A stretch of 64,000 nt of DNA from CAVSPO01 sp963730005 (GCA_963730005.1 CAVSPO010000014.1:1-64000), one strand, 5' to 3'; shown: positions 50,005 to 59,102, counted from the first letter of the stretch. The notes: a model not told the origin generated them from the sequence alone. Translations and numbers: made by a program.

Positions 50005-51747
50005 CTAGGGGCGGCCGCCGCCCAGCACGTGCCGGGGCAAGTCGGCGGCAGAAACCGCGATGTTGAGCGGCCAGGACCAGTCGCCCTGGATGTCGATCAG
50101 CCGCACACCTGGATGTTCCAGCCAGCTGGCAACGCGCTCCGCCTCCTCGACCGAGGCAGCTGGCAAACCGGCGGGCGGTGGCAGCACCGTCTCGGCCAGG
50201 TGCACCGCCTGGTCGGCGACAGCCCGCGGCCGGTCGCCGGGATGAGCCACCGCTGCGGCGGCCAGCCTGCCATGGCGGATCACGTGCAGGTGCCAGTCGT
50301 CGCCAGAGCGTTCGGCGGCCACGATCTGGGCGCAACCGGCCAGCGAGGTCAACCGGTGCCAACGCAGCGTGGTCTCGGCATAGGTACGCAGCCGGTTGTT
50401 CAACTCGGCGGCCTCTTCGTAGCGCTGCTGGTCGCACAACTTGCCGAGCCGGTGCCCGACCCGGCCCAGGGTGGGGCGGACGTCCCGGCCGACTGCCTCG
50501 CGCACCTGGGCCACCAGGGCGGAATAGTCAGGCTCGACTGCCGCGTCGACGCATGGCCCCAGACACTTGCCGAGCTGCAACAACATGCAACCCGACTGCT
50601 GTGGCCGGCGTGGACGCCGGGAGACGGTTTGGGTGCAGCGCCGCAGCGGCCAAGCGTCCTGCAGCGCCAGTACACCCTGCTCGGCTTGCGCCCTCGACGC
50701 GAAAGGGCCCCAGTACGTGCCGCCCTCGTTGGTGGGCTTGCCTACGATCGACAGCCTCGGAAAGGCGTCATCGGTCAGCTTCACCCACAACACCTTGTCC
50801 TGGCGGCGGGACCGGCGGTTGTAGCGCGGGCTGTGGGCCTGGATCATCCGCAACTCACGGATCTCGGCCTCCAACGGCGTGGCACACTCGATCGATTCCA
50901 CCCCTGTCGCGACCCGCACCATCTCCTCCATCCGCGCCCGCTTCTCGCTGGCGGTGAAGTAGCTGCGCACCCGACGCGCCACGTTGACGCTCTTGCCCAC
51001 GTACAGCACCTCACGGCCGTCCGGCAGCGGAGGGTGCTTCGAGGACGGCGATGAGTGGTCGGTGAAGAAGAAGTAGACGCCCGGGCGTGGCGGCAGCGGG
51101 TCGGCCCACTGGCGCTTGGCGCGTCGCTGCGGTGAGACGCGGTGACCGAACTCGGTGAGATCTTCCAGAGTGAGCACCCCCAGGTTCCCGACCCTTTCCA
51201 GCAGGCCGTGCAACACATCGACGGTGGCCCGGGCGTCGGACAGCGCCCGATGGTTGGGCTCGACGTCGGTCCGAAAATGGGTGGCCAGGGTGGCCAGCTT
51301 GCAGTTCGGCACCTCGTCCCGAAGCAGCGCCTGCCTGGCCAGGGCCAGGGTGTCGACGACGTGGTTGCCCGGCCACTCCAGATCAAGTGCGGCGCAGTTG
51401 CGCCGCAGATGGCCGATGTCGAAGCGCGCGTTGTGAGCCACCAGCACGGTGCCGCGGCAGAACTCGAGGAAGCTGGGCAGCACCGTCTGGATGCGGGGGG
51501 CGTTGGCGACCATGCTGTCGGTGATGCCGGTGAGCAGCGCGACGACGGCCGGGATGTGGCTGCCCGGGTTCACCAGGGTCTGAAACTCGCCCTGCACGAC
51601 GCCACCGCGAACCTTGACCGCGCCGAACTCGGTGATGGCGTCCGCGGTGCTGCTTCCGGTGGTCTCCAGATCGAGCACACAGAACGTCACTTCCGACAGG
51701 GCCGTGCCCAGGTCGGCGAAGGAGGGCTGCATTGCGTGGTCAATCAT
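50005..51747 (-). CDS. DEDDh exonuclease fused to UvrC-like (Cho-type) endonuclease
   Basis: 580-aa fusion. Residues 15-185 are a DnaQ-type exonuclease: FCVLDLETTGSSTADAITEFG (DxE), VAHNARFDIGHLRRN, and HRALSDARATVDVL. Residues 215-310 are a GIY-YIG nuclease: RPGVYFFF, VLYVGKSVNVARRVRSYF, LEAEIRELRMIQAHSPRYN. A UvrC-like Cys region (SGCMLLQLGKCLGPC) and UVR-like segment (RYEEAAELNNRL) follow. The fusion is characteristic of actinobacteria and is thought to act in DNA repair. The start at 51747 (MIDHAMQPSFADL) is preferred over a longer frame that reaches the upstream gene. Confidence 0.88.
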   Translation of the reverse strand: MIDHAMQPSFADLGTALSEVTFCVLDLETTGSSTADAITEFGAVKVRGGVVQGEFQTLVNPGSHIPAVVALLTGITDSMVANAPRIQTVLPSFLEFCRGTVLVAHNARFDIGHLRRNCAALDLEWPGNHVVDTLALARQALLRDEVPNCKLATLATHFRTDVEPNHRALSDARATVDVLHGLLERVGNLGVLTLEDLTEFGHRVSPQRRAKRQWADPLPPRPGVYFFFTDHSSPSSKHPPLPDGREVLYVGKSVNVARRVRSYFTASEKRARMEEMVRVATGVESIECATPLEAEIRELRMIQAHSPRYNRRSRRQDKVLWVKLTDDAFPRLSIVGKPTNEGGTYWGPFASRAQAEQGVLALQDAWPLRRCTQTVSRRPRRPQQSGCMLLQLGKCLGPCVDAAVEPDYSALVAQVREAVGRDVRPTLGRVGHRLGKLCDQQRYEEAAELNNRLRTYAETTLRWHRLTSLAGCAQIVAAERSGDDWHLHVIRHGRLAAAAVAHPGDRPRAVADQAVHLAETVLPPPAGLPAASVEEAERVASWLEHPGVRLIDIQGDWSWPLNIAVSAADLPRHVLGGGRP

Positions 51748-51891
51748 GGGTCCGAAGCTAGCGGCCGGGGCTGACACTTCTGCACCGCCCGGCCTCGCCC
51801 GGCGGTCGGCGGGCCCACAGCCGGGGGTCAGGGCTGTGCCTTGGGGTGCGCGCTGCAAAAAGTGTCAGTGCCCACCCACAGACTGAATGGC

Positions 51892-52110
51892 ATGGAAACC
51901 CTTCATGTGGATTGCGGGAGCTGCCTGCTTCGCGGAGCTGCCTGTGACGACTGTTTCGTCTCGGTGCTGTTGGGGCCAGACGAAGGATATGAGTTCAGCC
52001 CGGCAGAACAGGACGCGGTGTCCGCCTTGGCGGGGTGCGGTCTCATTCCGCCGTTGCGGCTGACTGCGGGCCGCACCCCGACCGACACGCTGGCCCGGAG
52101 AATTGTGTAG
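51892..52110 (+). CDS. small Cys-rich conserved protein, 72 aa
   Basis: METLHVDCGSCLLRGAACDDCFVSVLLG, then SPAEQDAVSALAGCGLIPPLRLT. Four Cys in the first 25 residues (C-x2-C ... C-x2-C) suggest metal binding. The family is conserved in actinobacteria upstream of NlpC/P60 genes, as here. The ATG at 51892 is used. Function unknown. Confidence 0.7.
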   Translation: METLHVDCGSCLLRGAACDDCFVSVLLGPDEGYEFSPAEQDAVSALAGCGLIPPLRLTAGRTPTDTLARRIV

Positions 52111-52112
52111 CT

Positions 52113-52140
52113 CCTGAGAATGGTTTAGATTTCTCTCAGG
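52113..52140. other. inverted repeat between the Cys-rich gene and the NlpC/P60 gene
   Basis: CCTGAGA (52113-52119) and TCTCAGG (52134-52140) flank an AT-rich 14-nt centre. It could be an operator or a weak terminator. The rest of the 117-bp spacer holds the ribosome site GAGGA. Confidence 0.35.
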
Positions 52141-52227
52141 TTAGTGGTTTGGGCTTCAGTCATCGCGGGGCCGGCCATCGCATCACCCAGCCAGCATCCC
52201 GGAACGGGAACGGCAGAGGAGACAGTC

Positions 52228-53325
52228 TTGAGTGAATCGGTCCGCCGCACCGGGTCTGGTGTCCATCGTCGGCGCAGCGGGGCCTTTCGCGCTGGCAGCG
52301 CGCTGGTTGGGTTCGCAGCCGCGATCGGCATGTCGATTGCCGGGGCCGCAACTGCTCCCGCAACGCCCGACACTGTCTCACAGGCACGTGTCGAGCTCGA
52401 CCGGATCACCCGCGAGGCTGCCCAGCTCGAAGAACGTCATGCGGCTTCCTCAGAGGAGCTGTCCAATGCCGAGAAGGCGCTCTCGGATGCCCAGGCTGAC
52501 CTGAGTCAGCAGTCCGGCAAGGTCGAGGAGCTGCGCGGCACCTTGGGCCAGTTGGTCACCAACAGCCAGCAGACTTCAGGTGTCAACGTGACCCTGAAGC
52601 TGATCACCAGCACAGACGATGCGGATTTCCTGGACCAGATGGCCACCATCGCGAGTGTGTCCAGCCTGACCCAGGAGCGGCTGGCCAGGTTCAACTCCGA
52701 GAAGCAGCGTCTGGACGAGCTCAATGCCCAGAGCCAATCCGCAGTCGACACCATCGCAGCAGAGAATGCCGAGCAGGCCCAGTTGGTGCGGGAGCTGGAC
52801 GCCAAACAGGCGGCCGCCCAGGCAGTGCTTGATCGGCTGACCGTGCAGCAGCGTTCCGAGCTGGAGGCGCAGCGGGCTGCGCAAGCGGCCCAGATCCAGA
52901 GCAACGTCACACAGCCGGTTTCCCGGGACGCCGCCCGCACCGACGCGGCTGTGCCCGAAGCGGCTCCCGCCAACTCCAGCCGCGGAGCCGCTGTGGCGGC
53001 TTTTGCCAGAGCGCGGGTTGGCTACGCCTACGTCTACGGTGCCACCGGGCCCTCTGCCTTTGACTGCTCAGGCCTGACTTCGGCCGCCTACGCCTCGATC
53101 GGGGTGAGCATCCCGCGCACCTCGCAGGGGCAGTTCGGTGCTGGCCGCTCGGTGTCGCTGGACGCGCTGCAGCCGGGCGATCTGGTTTTCTACTACTCCG
53201 GCCCGTCACATGTCGGCGTCTACATCGGTGGCGGTCAGATCGTGCATGCCTCCACCGCAGCCACCGGCGTCAAGGTGTCGTCTGCCTTCTACACCCAGCC
53301 GACCGGGGCTCGGCGCTACGTCTGA
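52228..53325 (+). CDS. NlpC/P60 cell-wall endopeptidase (RipC-like)
   Basis: Secreted peptidoglycan hydrolase, 365 aa. I place the start at TTG 52228, 7 nt after AGGAG; no ATG or GTG has such a site. The signal sequence runs RRSGAFRAGSALVGFAAAIGMSIAGAATA. Coiled coils fill residues 50-230 (SQARVELDRITREAAQLEERH). The C-terminal NlpC/P60 domain has SAFDCSGLTSAAYASIGVSIPRTS with the catalytic Cys, and SHVGVYIGGGQIVHAS with the His. The layout equals mycobacterial RipC, where the coiled coil is the site of FtsEX regulation; here that is inference. Confidence 0.9.
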   Translation: MSESVRRTGSGVHRRRSGAFRAGSALVGFAAAIGMSIAGAATAPATPDTVSQARVELDRITREAAQLEERHAASSEELSNAEKALSDAQADLSQQSGKVEELRGTLGQLVTNSQQTSGVNVTLKLITSTDDADFLDQMATIASVSSLTQERLARFNSEKQRLDELNAQSQSAVDTIAAENAEQAQLVRELDAKQAAAQAVLDRLTVQQRSELEAQRAAQAAQIQSNVTQPVSRDAARTDAAVPEAAPANSSRGAAVAAFARARVGYAYVYGATGPSAFDCSGLTSAAYASIGVSIPRTSQGQFGAGRSVSLDALQPGDLVFYYSGPSHVGVYIGGGQIVHASTAATGVKVSSAFYTQPTGARRYV

Positions 53326-53341
53326 TCGCTGGAGCCTGACC

Positions 53342-54532
53342 ATGCGGCCAGCCCTGCCTGGCGCAGCGCTGGCCGTCTGCCTGCTGTTCAGTGGTTGTGT
53401 GGCGGCCCAGCAGCCACCCGCGACCGCCGTCACGGCAGTTGCCGCGCAGACGCCTGCCCAGCTCGCCGACCGGCTGTCCGCCGCCATCGGTGCCGGTGAT
53501 CGGTCAGGCTTCGACCAGCTGTTCGTCGACGACGCCGACGATGCCGCCCAGGACATGATCTGGCACAACCTCCAGCAGTTCGACGAGGTCAGTTTCCGCG
53601 TTGACGGCAGTGCCGACGGGGTGGCGAAGGTGGCGGTCAGCTCCAGGGTCAGCGCCGACACCGCCCCGGCCAGGCGGTTCATCGGGCTGGACGCACGCTG
53701 CGAGACCGATGGGTGCCAAGTGGGGGAGGTCCGTCCGTTGCCCGGCCAGCCGGCTCCGATCTGGCTGGTGGAGCGGGTCGACGTGCTGGGCGACGATCAG
53801 GTGACGGTGATCGCAGGGCAGGGCGCGAAATCGTGGTTGGGTACCGCGCGAGTCGCTCGGGAGCGGGTCGCCGCTGCCGGCATGGGCGACTTGACTGCTG
53901 GCTGGTCGGGAAAGCTGGTGGTGGAGGCCCCGGCCACTGGGTCAGCTTTCGCCGCAGTGATGGGGGTGCCGGCGACCGAGTTCGGGGTCGTCGGGGCAGT
54001 GACGTGGCTGGCGAACACCGCAGCCAGCCAAGGTGAGTCCTCCGCCACCAGGATCGTCGTCAACCCGGTCACTGCGGGTAACTTGTCAGCGCCCTCGGCA
54101 GAGGTGTTGCTGGCTCACGAAGCTGTGCACGCAGCCACCGCGCAGCTGGGCCAGCCGGTGCCGGGTCGGTTGTGGGTGATGGAGGGGCTGGCCGAACACG
54201 TTGCGTTGCCCGCCGACCCGACGGAGCAGGCCCTGTCCCTGGAGTCGGCGCGAGCGACCTGCGCCGTGGGTCCGTCGGCGCCGGACGACGCCGATTTCGG
54301 CGGGGGACAGCTGAAGCAGCCGCAGGTTGCCCAGCAGGCCTATGCGCGCTCCTGGCAGCGGGTGACGCAACTGCTTGCGCACCGCGACGACGCGCAGGGG
54401 CCCGACGATGTCCGGGCGCTGTGGTCGGGGCTGGATCCCGAAGGGCTGAGCGCCGAGCAGCTGGATGGCTGGGTGGCGCAGTGGTGCCGCACTGATCACA
54501 GCCGCACACCGTCGTCGTCATCGTCGCGATGA
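53342..54532 (+). CDS. lipoprotein with gluzincin-like motif
   Basis: 396-aa protein with a lipoprotein signal MRPALPGAALAVCLLFSGCVAA; the lipobox Cys is at about residue 19. A metalloprotease-like motif is present: LLAHEAVHAATAQ (HExxH) and, about 20 residues on, WVMEGLAEHVAL (possible Glu ligand). No family is recognised otherwise. It follows the NlpC/P60 gene by 16 bp, so a role at the cell wall is inferred. The last 37 nt overlap the convergent gene at 54496, where SRTPSSSSSR ends the protein. Confidence 0.7.
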   Translation: MRPALPGAALAVCLLFSGCVAAQQPPATAVTAVAAQTPAQLADRLSAAIGAGDRSGFDQLFVDDADDAAQDMIWHNLQQFDEVSFRVDGSADGVAKVAVSSRVSADTAPARRFIGLDARCETDGCQVGEVRPLPGQPAPIWLVERVDVLGDDQVTVIAGQGAKSWLGTARVARERVAAAGMGDLTAGWSGKLVVEAPATGSAFAAVMGVPATEFGVVGAVTWLANTAASQGESSATRIVVNPVTAGNLSAPSAEVLLAHEAVHAATAQLGQPVPGRLWVMEGLAEHVALPADPTEQALSLESARATCAVGPSAPDDADFGGGQLKQPQVAQQAYARSWQRVTQLLAHRDDAQGPDDVRALWSGLDPEGLSAEQLDGWVAQWCRTDHSRTPSSSSSR

Positions 54533-54924
54533 CGGGGGATTCCCAGCAGCAGCGTCAGCAGCCCGCCGGCTGCTGCCAGGCCACTGAGCGCCCCCACCCA
54601 GCCCGGCATCCAGAAGCCGAACAGCTGCAGCACTCCCACCACGACGGCCTGCACCAGCAGCGCGATCCCCAGCTGCGTCTGGATCCTCATTCCCGCCAGG
54701 TGCAGTGGCTCGGGTTCCGGGGGGACGAACAGGTCGATCTCGTCGGGAGCGGGATCAGCCCGTTCCATGGCTTCGGCGAAGCTGAAGATTCCCTGGGCTG
54801 GTTCCTCAACGTCGGGTGCCGTTGTGGATGGCAGGGCAGCGGGTGTCTGCCCGGTCAGCTGTTCCCCGAACTCCCGGGCGATCAGCTGGCGGAAGGCCTG
54901 GTCGTCGTCAGTGGGTTTGGTCAT
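54496..54924 (-). CDS. hypothetical membrane protein, 142 aa
   Basis: MTKPTDDDQAFRQLIAREFG, with an acidic cytoplasmic N-terminal half (APDVEEPAQGIFSFAEAMER) and two membrane helices (IALLVQAVVVGVLQLFGFWM and VGALSGLAAAGGLLTLLL), ending HRDDDDDGVRL. Unknown function. Start at 54924 after GGAAAGGAGCGGG. The end overlaps the lipoprotein gene in antisense. Confidence 0.65.
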   Translation of the reverse strand: MTKPTDDDQAFRQLIAREFGEQLTGQTPAALPSTTAPDVEEPAQGIFSFAEAMERADPAPDEIDLFVPPEPEPLHLAGMRIQTQLGIALLVQAVVVGVLQLFGFWMPGWVGALSGLAAAGGLLTLLLGIPRHRDDDDDGVRL

Positions 54925-55029
54925 GACCCGCTCCTTTCCGAACCCCGACGTCAGGCCACGATCCGCAGGACGCGGCGCTCGCGGCTGGTCCGCCTGACAC
55001 TCTAAGGTGTGAGGGTCAAGGAGGCGACC

Positions 55030-55815
55030 GTGTGGTACACGTTTTTCAAGCTGGTGTTCGTGAGGCCCTTCACGAAACTGTTTCTGCGCACCCGGCTGTT
55101 GGGCGCCGACAACATTCCGGCCAAGGGGCCCGCGGTGCTGGCTGCCAACCATCTGGACGCGGGTGACACCTTCACCTTGCCTTGCCTGATGCGCCGCCGC
55201 CTGACGTTCCCTGCCAAGAAGGAGCTGTTCGAGGGCAAGGGGCTCAAGGGCCGCACAGTGGCGATCTTCTTGACGGCGGTAGGGCAGGTGCCGCTCGACC
55301 GGTCCGGCGGGCGCGCCGCCGCTGGCACCATGGGGCCGATCGAAAAGATCCTGAGCGAGGGCGGTCTGGTGGGCATCTTCCCCGAGGGCTCCCGCTCACC
55401 GGATGACCGGCTCTACAAGGGGCACACGGGCGTCGCCCGTCTCGCGTTGACCCACGGTGTCCCCGTGATCCCGATCGGGATGATCAATACGCGCATCAAG
55501 AAGGGCTTACTCGGCCTGCCCACCATGCACGACGGCTGCATCGTGATCGGCGAGCCTCTTGACTTCAGTCCCTGGCAGGGCCAGCAGGACAACCTGCCAA
55601 CCCTGCGCTGGGTCACCAATGAGGTGATGAGAGCCATCCAGACGATCACCGGCCAGACGTACGTCGACGTCTACGCCACCCGCGTGAAGTACGGCAACTT
55701 GAAGGGCAAGGACGTGACTGCGTTCATCAAGAGCCGGCCCAACGATGGCGTGGGGGTCCCGTTGAGCAACCGCGAGCTGGAAGCGAACCGCCCGGACGAC
55801 CCAGAGGCGCAGTGA
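55030..55815 (+). CDS. 1-acyl-sn-glycerol-3-phosphate acyltransferase (PlsC-like)
   Basis: Acylates lysophosphatidate or a related acceptor in membrane-lipid synthesis, 261 aa. The HX4D motif is AANHLDAGDTF, followed by PAKKELFEGKGLKG, VPLDRSGG and IFPEGSRSPDDRLYKGHTGVARLAL, all four acyltransferase blocks. GTG 55030 is chosen because AAGGAGG ends 5 nt before it; the frame is open to 55009. The TGATG junction couples it to the second, degenerate acyltransferase. Confidence 0.9.
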   Translation: MWYTFFKLVFVRPFTKLFLRTRLLGADNIPAKGPAVLAANHLDAGDTFTLPCLMRRRLTFPAKKELFEGKGLKGRTVAIFLTAVGQVPLDRSGGRAAAGTMGPIEKILSEGGLVGIFPEGSRSPDDRLYKGHTGVARLALTHGVPVIPIGMINTRIKKGLLGLPTMHDGCIVIGEPLDFSPWQGQQDNLPTLRWVTNEVMRAIQTITGQTYVDVYATRVKYGNLKGKDVTAFIKSRPNDGVGVPLSNRELEANRPDDPEAQ

Positions 55816-56741
55816 TGGCTGAGCGCTCGCCGGCAGCTGTGATCGGGGACGTGGCCCAGCAGGTCCGTCAGGCTGGCGGACAAGCTCGGGAGAGCCTGCG
55901 GGTCAAGGTGGTGGGCGTCGAGAACCTGCCAGCCGAGGGGCCGCTGCTGCTGGCCTGCAACCAGCCCCGCGGCGATTCCGGCCGCATTGTGCGCGCAGCA
56001 CTCGCTCGCGAGCTCACCATCGGTGCTCGTGACCATCTGTTCGCAGGCACCGGCCGGCTGGATGCGATCCGTCGACGGATGCTCATCGAACGACACCGCC
56101 GGCCTTTGGAGCCGGTGGCCGATGCCCCGGCTGCCGGGTCGCTGATCGCAGAGTTGCGGGCCGGGGGCACGGTGCTGCTGTTTCCCGAGGAGGGCCCCAC
56201 ACCAGATGGTGCCGTGCACCGCGGTCACCCCGATGTCGCCTGGCTGGCGGTGATGACGCACGCACCGGTGGTGCCGTTGGCGCTGCTGTCCGCCAGCGGC
56301 GGTCAGGGCAACCGCGTCGTCGATCGAGTGCTGGGCCAGACCCTGCGGGTGGGGCAACCCCTGGATTTCAGTCGCTTCTGGACCACGCCGTCGTTCAGCG
56401 GTCGTCTGGACGCGGTGATCCTTCGTGGCATCACCGACGAGATCATGGACGCCATCCGGGTGTTGGGCGACTTGGCCTATCGGGACAGCTATCGGGACCT
56501 GGCAAAGCTGCAGGTCAGCACCCAGAAGGAGCGGGAGCGCAGGAACCGGGTGTGGCCGGGCGACATCGAGGACGAGCTGCGGCGCCAATGGCGTGCAGCC
56601 GATCAGGAGGACGAGCGGCGGTCGCTGGCAATCGCCCAGCAACTGGCCCGCGAGCAAGCGCTGCGCGCTGCCCAGCAGGACGAGGCGCGGCAGGCCGTGC
56701 GCAGGGATGGACCCGACGCTGTGCCTTGGCAGCAACGCTAG
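55815..56741 (+). CDS. acyltransferase-like protein with degenerate catalytic motif
   Basis: 308-aa PlsC-fold protein. Its block 1 reads LLACNQPRGDSG where active enzymes have NHX4D; the catalytic His is replaced and the spacing changed. Later blocks persist in part (LLFPEEGPTPDGAVHRGHPDVAWLAV). A long basic coiled tail (QKERERRNRVWPGDIEDELRRQW) ends the protein. It is likely non-catalytic, perhaps a partner of the preceding acyltransferase; that is inference from sequence and TGATG coupling. Confidence 0.78.
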   Translation: MAERSPAAVIGDVAQQVRQAGGQARESLRVKVVGVENLPAEGPLLLACNQPRGDSGRIVRAALARELTIGARDHLFAGTGRLDAIRRRMLIERHRRPLEPVADAPAAGSLIAELRAGGTVLLFPEEGPTPDGAVHRGHPDVAWLAVMTHAPVVPLALLSASGGQGNRVVDRVLGQTLRVGQPLDFSRFWTTPSFSGRLDAVILRGITDEIMDAIRVLGDLAYRDSYRDLAKLQVSTQKERERRNRVWPGDIEDELRRQWRAADQEDERRSLAIAQQLAREQALRAAQQDEARQAVRRDGPDAVPWQQR

Positions 56742-56750
56742 TGTTGGTGC

Positions 56751-58136
56751 GTGCCCGATTCCATCCCTTCCCTGGCCGAGCTTCGTGGACTGCCTCCGGT
56801 GCAGCAGCCCAGCTACGACGACCCGGCGCAGGAGCAGTCCGCCGTTGACCGGCTGCGCCAGCTGCCGCCGCTCGTCTTTGCCGGGGAGTGTGACGACCTG
56901 CGCCTCAAGTTGGCGGAGGTGGCCGCGGGGCGGGCGTTCCTGTTGCAGGGTGGTGACTGCGCAGAGACATTCGCCGGTGTGAACGCCAACAACATCATGA
57001 GCAAGCTGCGGGTGTTGCTGTCGATGTCGGTCGTGCTGACCTATGCAGCACAGCTGCCGGTGGTCAAGCTGGGGCGTATCGCCGGTCAATACGCGAAGCC
57101 ACGCAGCAAGGACACCGAGACCAGGTGCGGCGTCACGTTGCCGAGCTACCGCGGGGACGCCGTCAACGGCTTTGAGTTCACCCCGGCCGCCCGCAGGCAT
57201 GACCCGGAGCGGCTGCTCAGTGTCTACCATGCTTCCAGCGCCACCTTGAACCTGGTGCGTGCCTTCGTCACCGGCGGTTTTGCTGACCTGCGCCAGATCC
57301 ACGCCTGGAACGCCAGCTTCGTGGCGGACAGCCACGTCGAGCGCCGCTACGAGCAGATTGCGGAGGAGATTGACCGGGCCCTCGGATTCATGACGGCCTG
57401 CGGCGTGGACGACTCCACCATGGGGGGCGTCGACTTCTACTCCAGTCACGAGGCCTTGCTGCTTGACTACGAACACGCCATGACGCGCATCGACTCTCGC
57501 AACAACCGGCCGTACGACACCTCCGGCCACATGCTCTGGATCGGTGAACGGACTCGCCAGATCAATGGTGCCCATGTCGCGCTGTTCAGCCGGGTGCTCA
57601 ACCCGTTGGGCGTCAAACTGGGCCCCACCGCGACGGGCGCCGAAGCCCTTGAGATCGCCGAGCGGCTGGATCCCGACCGGGTGCCGGGCCGTCTCACCTT
57701 CATCACCCGGATGGGCGGCGAGGGCATCCGCGAGAAGCTGCGCCCCCTCGTGGAGCAGGTGTCGGCCTCAGGGCGTCAGGTGGTGTGGGTGTGTGACCCG
57801 ATGCATGGCAACACTTTCGAGACCAGGAACGGCTACAAGACCCGCGCCTACGCCGATGTGGTGAACGAGTTGCAGGGCTTCTTCGACGTGCACGCCGAGC
57901 TGGGGACCTGGCCGGGCGGGGTGCACATCGAGCTCACCGGCGAAGACGTCACCGAGTGCCTCGGTGGCGCCTTCCAGCTGTCTGAAACCGATCTGGAGGA
58001 CCGTTACGAGACTGCGTGCGATCCGCGCTTGAATCGCAACCAGTCCCTGGAGTTGGCCTTCATGGTGGCCGAGCGACTGAACGCCAATCGGCTCAAGAAC
58101 GCCAAGCCCACACCGGTGCACGACCGCACCTTGTGA
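56751..58136 (+). CDS. aroG: 3-deoxy-7-phosphoheptulonate synthase, class II
   Basis: First step of the shikimate pathway: phosphoenolpyruvate plus erythrose-4-phosphate. 461 aa from GTG 56751. Class II marks: FLLQGGDCAETFAG, KLGRIAGQYAKPRSKDTE, YRGDAVNGFEF, SSHEALLLDYEHAMTR, LWIGERTRQINGAHVA, PHM-like DPMHGNTFET and the C-terminal HIELTGEDVTECLGGA. The start is 9 bp after the acyltransferase-like gene. Feedback by aromatic amino acids is known in the family, not visible here. Confidence 0.96.
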   Translation: MPDSIPSLAELRGLPPVQQPSYDDPAQEQSAVDRLRQLPPLVFAGECDDLRLKLAEVAAGRAFLLQGGDCAETFAGVNANNIMSKLRVLLSMSVVLTYAAQLPVVKLGRIAGQYAKPRSKDTETRCGVTLPSYRGDAVNGFEFTPAARRHDPERLLSVYHASSATLNLVRAFVTGGFADLRQIHAWNASFVADSHVERRYEQIAEEIDRALGFMTACGVDDSTMGGVDFYSSHEALLLDYEHAMTRIDSRNNRPYDTSGHMLWIGERTRQINGAHVALFSRVLNPLGVKLGPTATGAEALEIAERLDPDRVPGRLTFITRMGGEGIREKLRPLVEQVSASGRQVVWVCDPMHGNTFETRNGYKTRAYADVVNELQGFFDVHAELGTWPGGVHIELTGEDVTECLGGAFQLSETDLEDRYETACDPRLNRNQSLELAFMVAERLNANRLKNAKPTPVHDRTL

Positions 58137-58159
58137 CCGGTGCCAGCACGTGCACCGGT
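58136..58159. terminator. hairpin between convergent aroG and EamA genes
   Basis: ACCGGTGC (58136-58143) and GCACCGGT (58152-58159) form an 8-bp stem directly at the aroG stop. No T-run. It may serve either gene. Confidence 0.5.
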
Positions 58160-58178
58160 TGAGGTGCCGGCGTGAGCC

Positions 58179-59102
58179 TCAGGGGTTCCCCTCGTCCTCG
58201 AGCCTCACGTCGGTGGCTTCGGGGTGTTCCTTCACGGGCAGGGATGCCGTGGCGGCCAACAGCATCGCACTGATCATCACCAGTCCGCCCAGAGCGACGC
58301 GCCCAGTCAGCGTCTCCTGGCCGCCCAGCACAGCGAAGGTGGTGGCCCAGACCGGTTCGGTGGACATGATCACGGACGACTCGATGGCGGGCACATGCGC
58401 CTGCGCCCAGATTTGCAGGAACAGGGCCACGGCGCTGCAGAAGATCGTCAGGTAGAGCAGCAGACCCCATTGCGACCAGTTGGAGGGGAGCACTATCCCA
58501 CCCGGGAGCCCCACCACCGTGCAGACGGCCGCCAGCACGATCATCTGAGTGACTGTCAGGCTCATGGATGCCTCGGGGGTGGCCACCTGACCGGTGTAGA
58601 CGATGTGACCGGCGAAGAAGAACGCGCCCAGCAGGGTCAGCAGTTCGCCCTGGCCGAGGCCCCCGTCGAGAGCGTCAGGCATCAGGGTCAGGATGCTCAG
58701 GCCGACGGCTGCGAGCCCGGCCGCGCTGACCTGGCGCCTGGTCAATCGCAAACGCAGCACGATCGCGCTCGTGAGGGGGGTCAGCACCACGTACAGGCCG
58801 GTCAGGAACCCCGACACTGATGCCCTCGTGTCCACGAGCCCCATGGTTTGGCACAGCAGCCCGGCTGCGTAGAAGAACCCCATCACCATGCCGTGCTTCA
58901 GGGTGGCCCGGCTCATCCGCAGGCTCTTCGGTGACACCGCCACCAGCACCACGGATGCGATCACGAAGCGGGTGGCGATCATGTCCGCTGGTGGGATCAC
59001 GGCGATCAGGGACTTGGTGACCGGGAAAGTGGAGCCCCACAACATCGCCGTCAGCAACAGGGCTGCCGGCGCGAGTCTGGTGGCCCGAGCATTGCCCTTC
59101 AC
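58179..59102 (-). CDS. EamA/DMT-family transporter
   Basis: Inner-membrane protein of 307 aa with about ten helices in two EamA repeats. PAALLLTAMLWGSTFPVTKSLI opens repeat 1; VCTVVGLPGGIVLPSNWSQWGLLLYLTIFCSAVALFLQIWAQAHVPAIESSVIMSTEPVWATTFAV-type text marks repeat 2. Substrate unknown (exporters of amino acids or metabolites are common). GTG start overlaps the kinase stop (GTGA), so it is co-translated with the kinase. Confidence 0.88.
   Translation of the reverse strand: MKGNARATRLAPAALLLTAMLWGSTFPVTKSLIAVIPPADMIATRFVIASVVLVAVSPKSLRMSRATLKHGMVMGFFYAAGLLCQTMGLVDTRASVSGFLTGLYVVLTPLTSAIVLRLRLTRRQVSAAGLAAVGLSILTLMPDALDGGLGQGELLTLLGAFFFAGHIVYTGQVATPEASMSLTVTQMIVLAAVCTVVGLPGGIVLPSNWSQWGLLLYLTIFCSAVALFLQIWAQAHVPAIESSVIMSTEPVWATTFAVLGGQETLTGRVALGGLVMISAMLLAATASLPVKEHPEATDVRLEDEGNP

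Noticed and set aside
52111..52227. c-di-AMP (ydaO) riboswitch before the NlpC/P60 gene
   Set aside because: The spacer is too short and lacks the conserved GGAACC-type elements.
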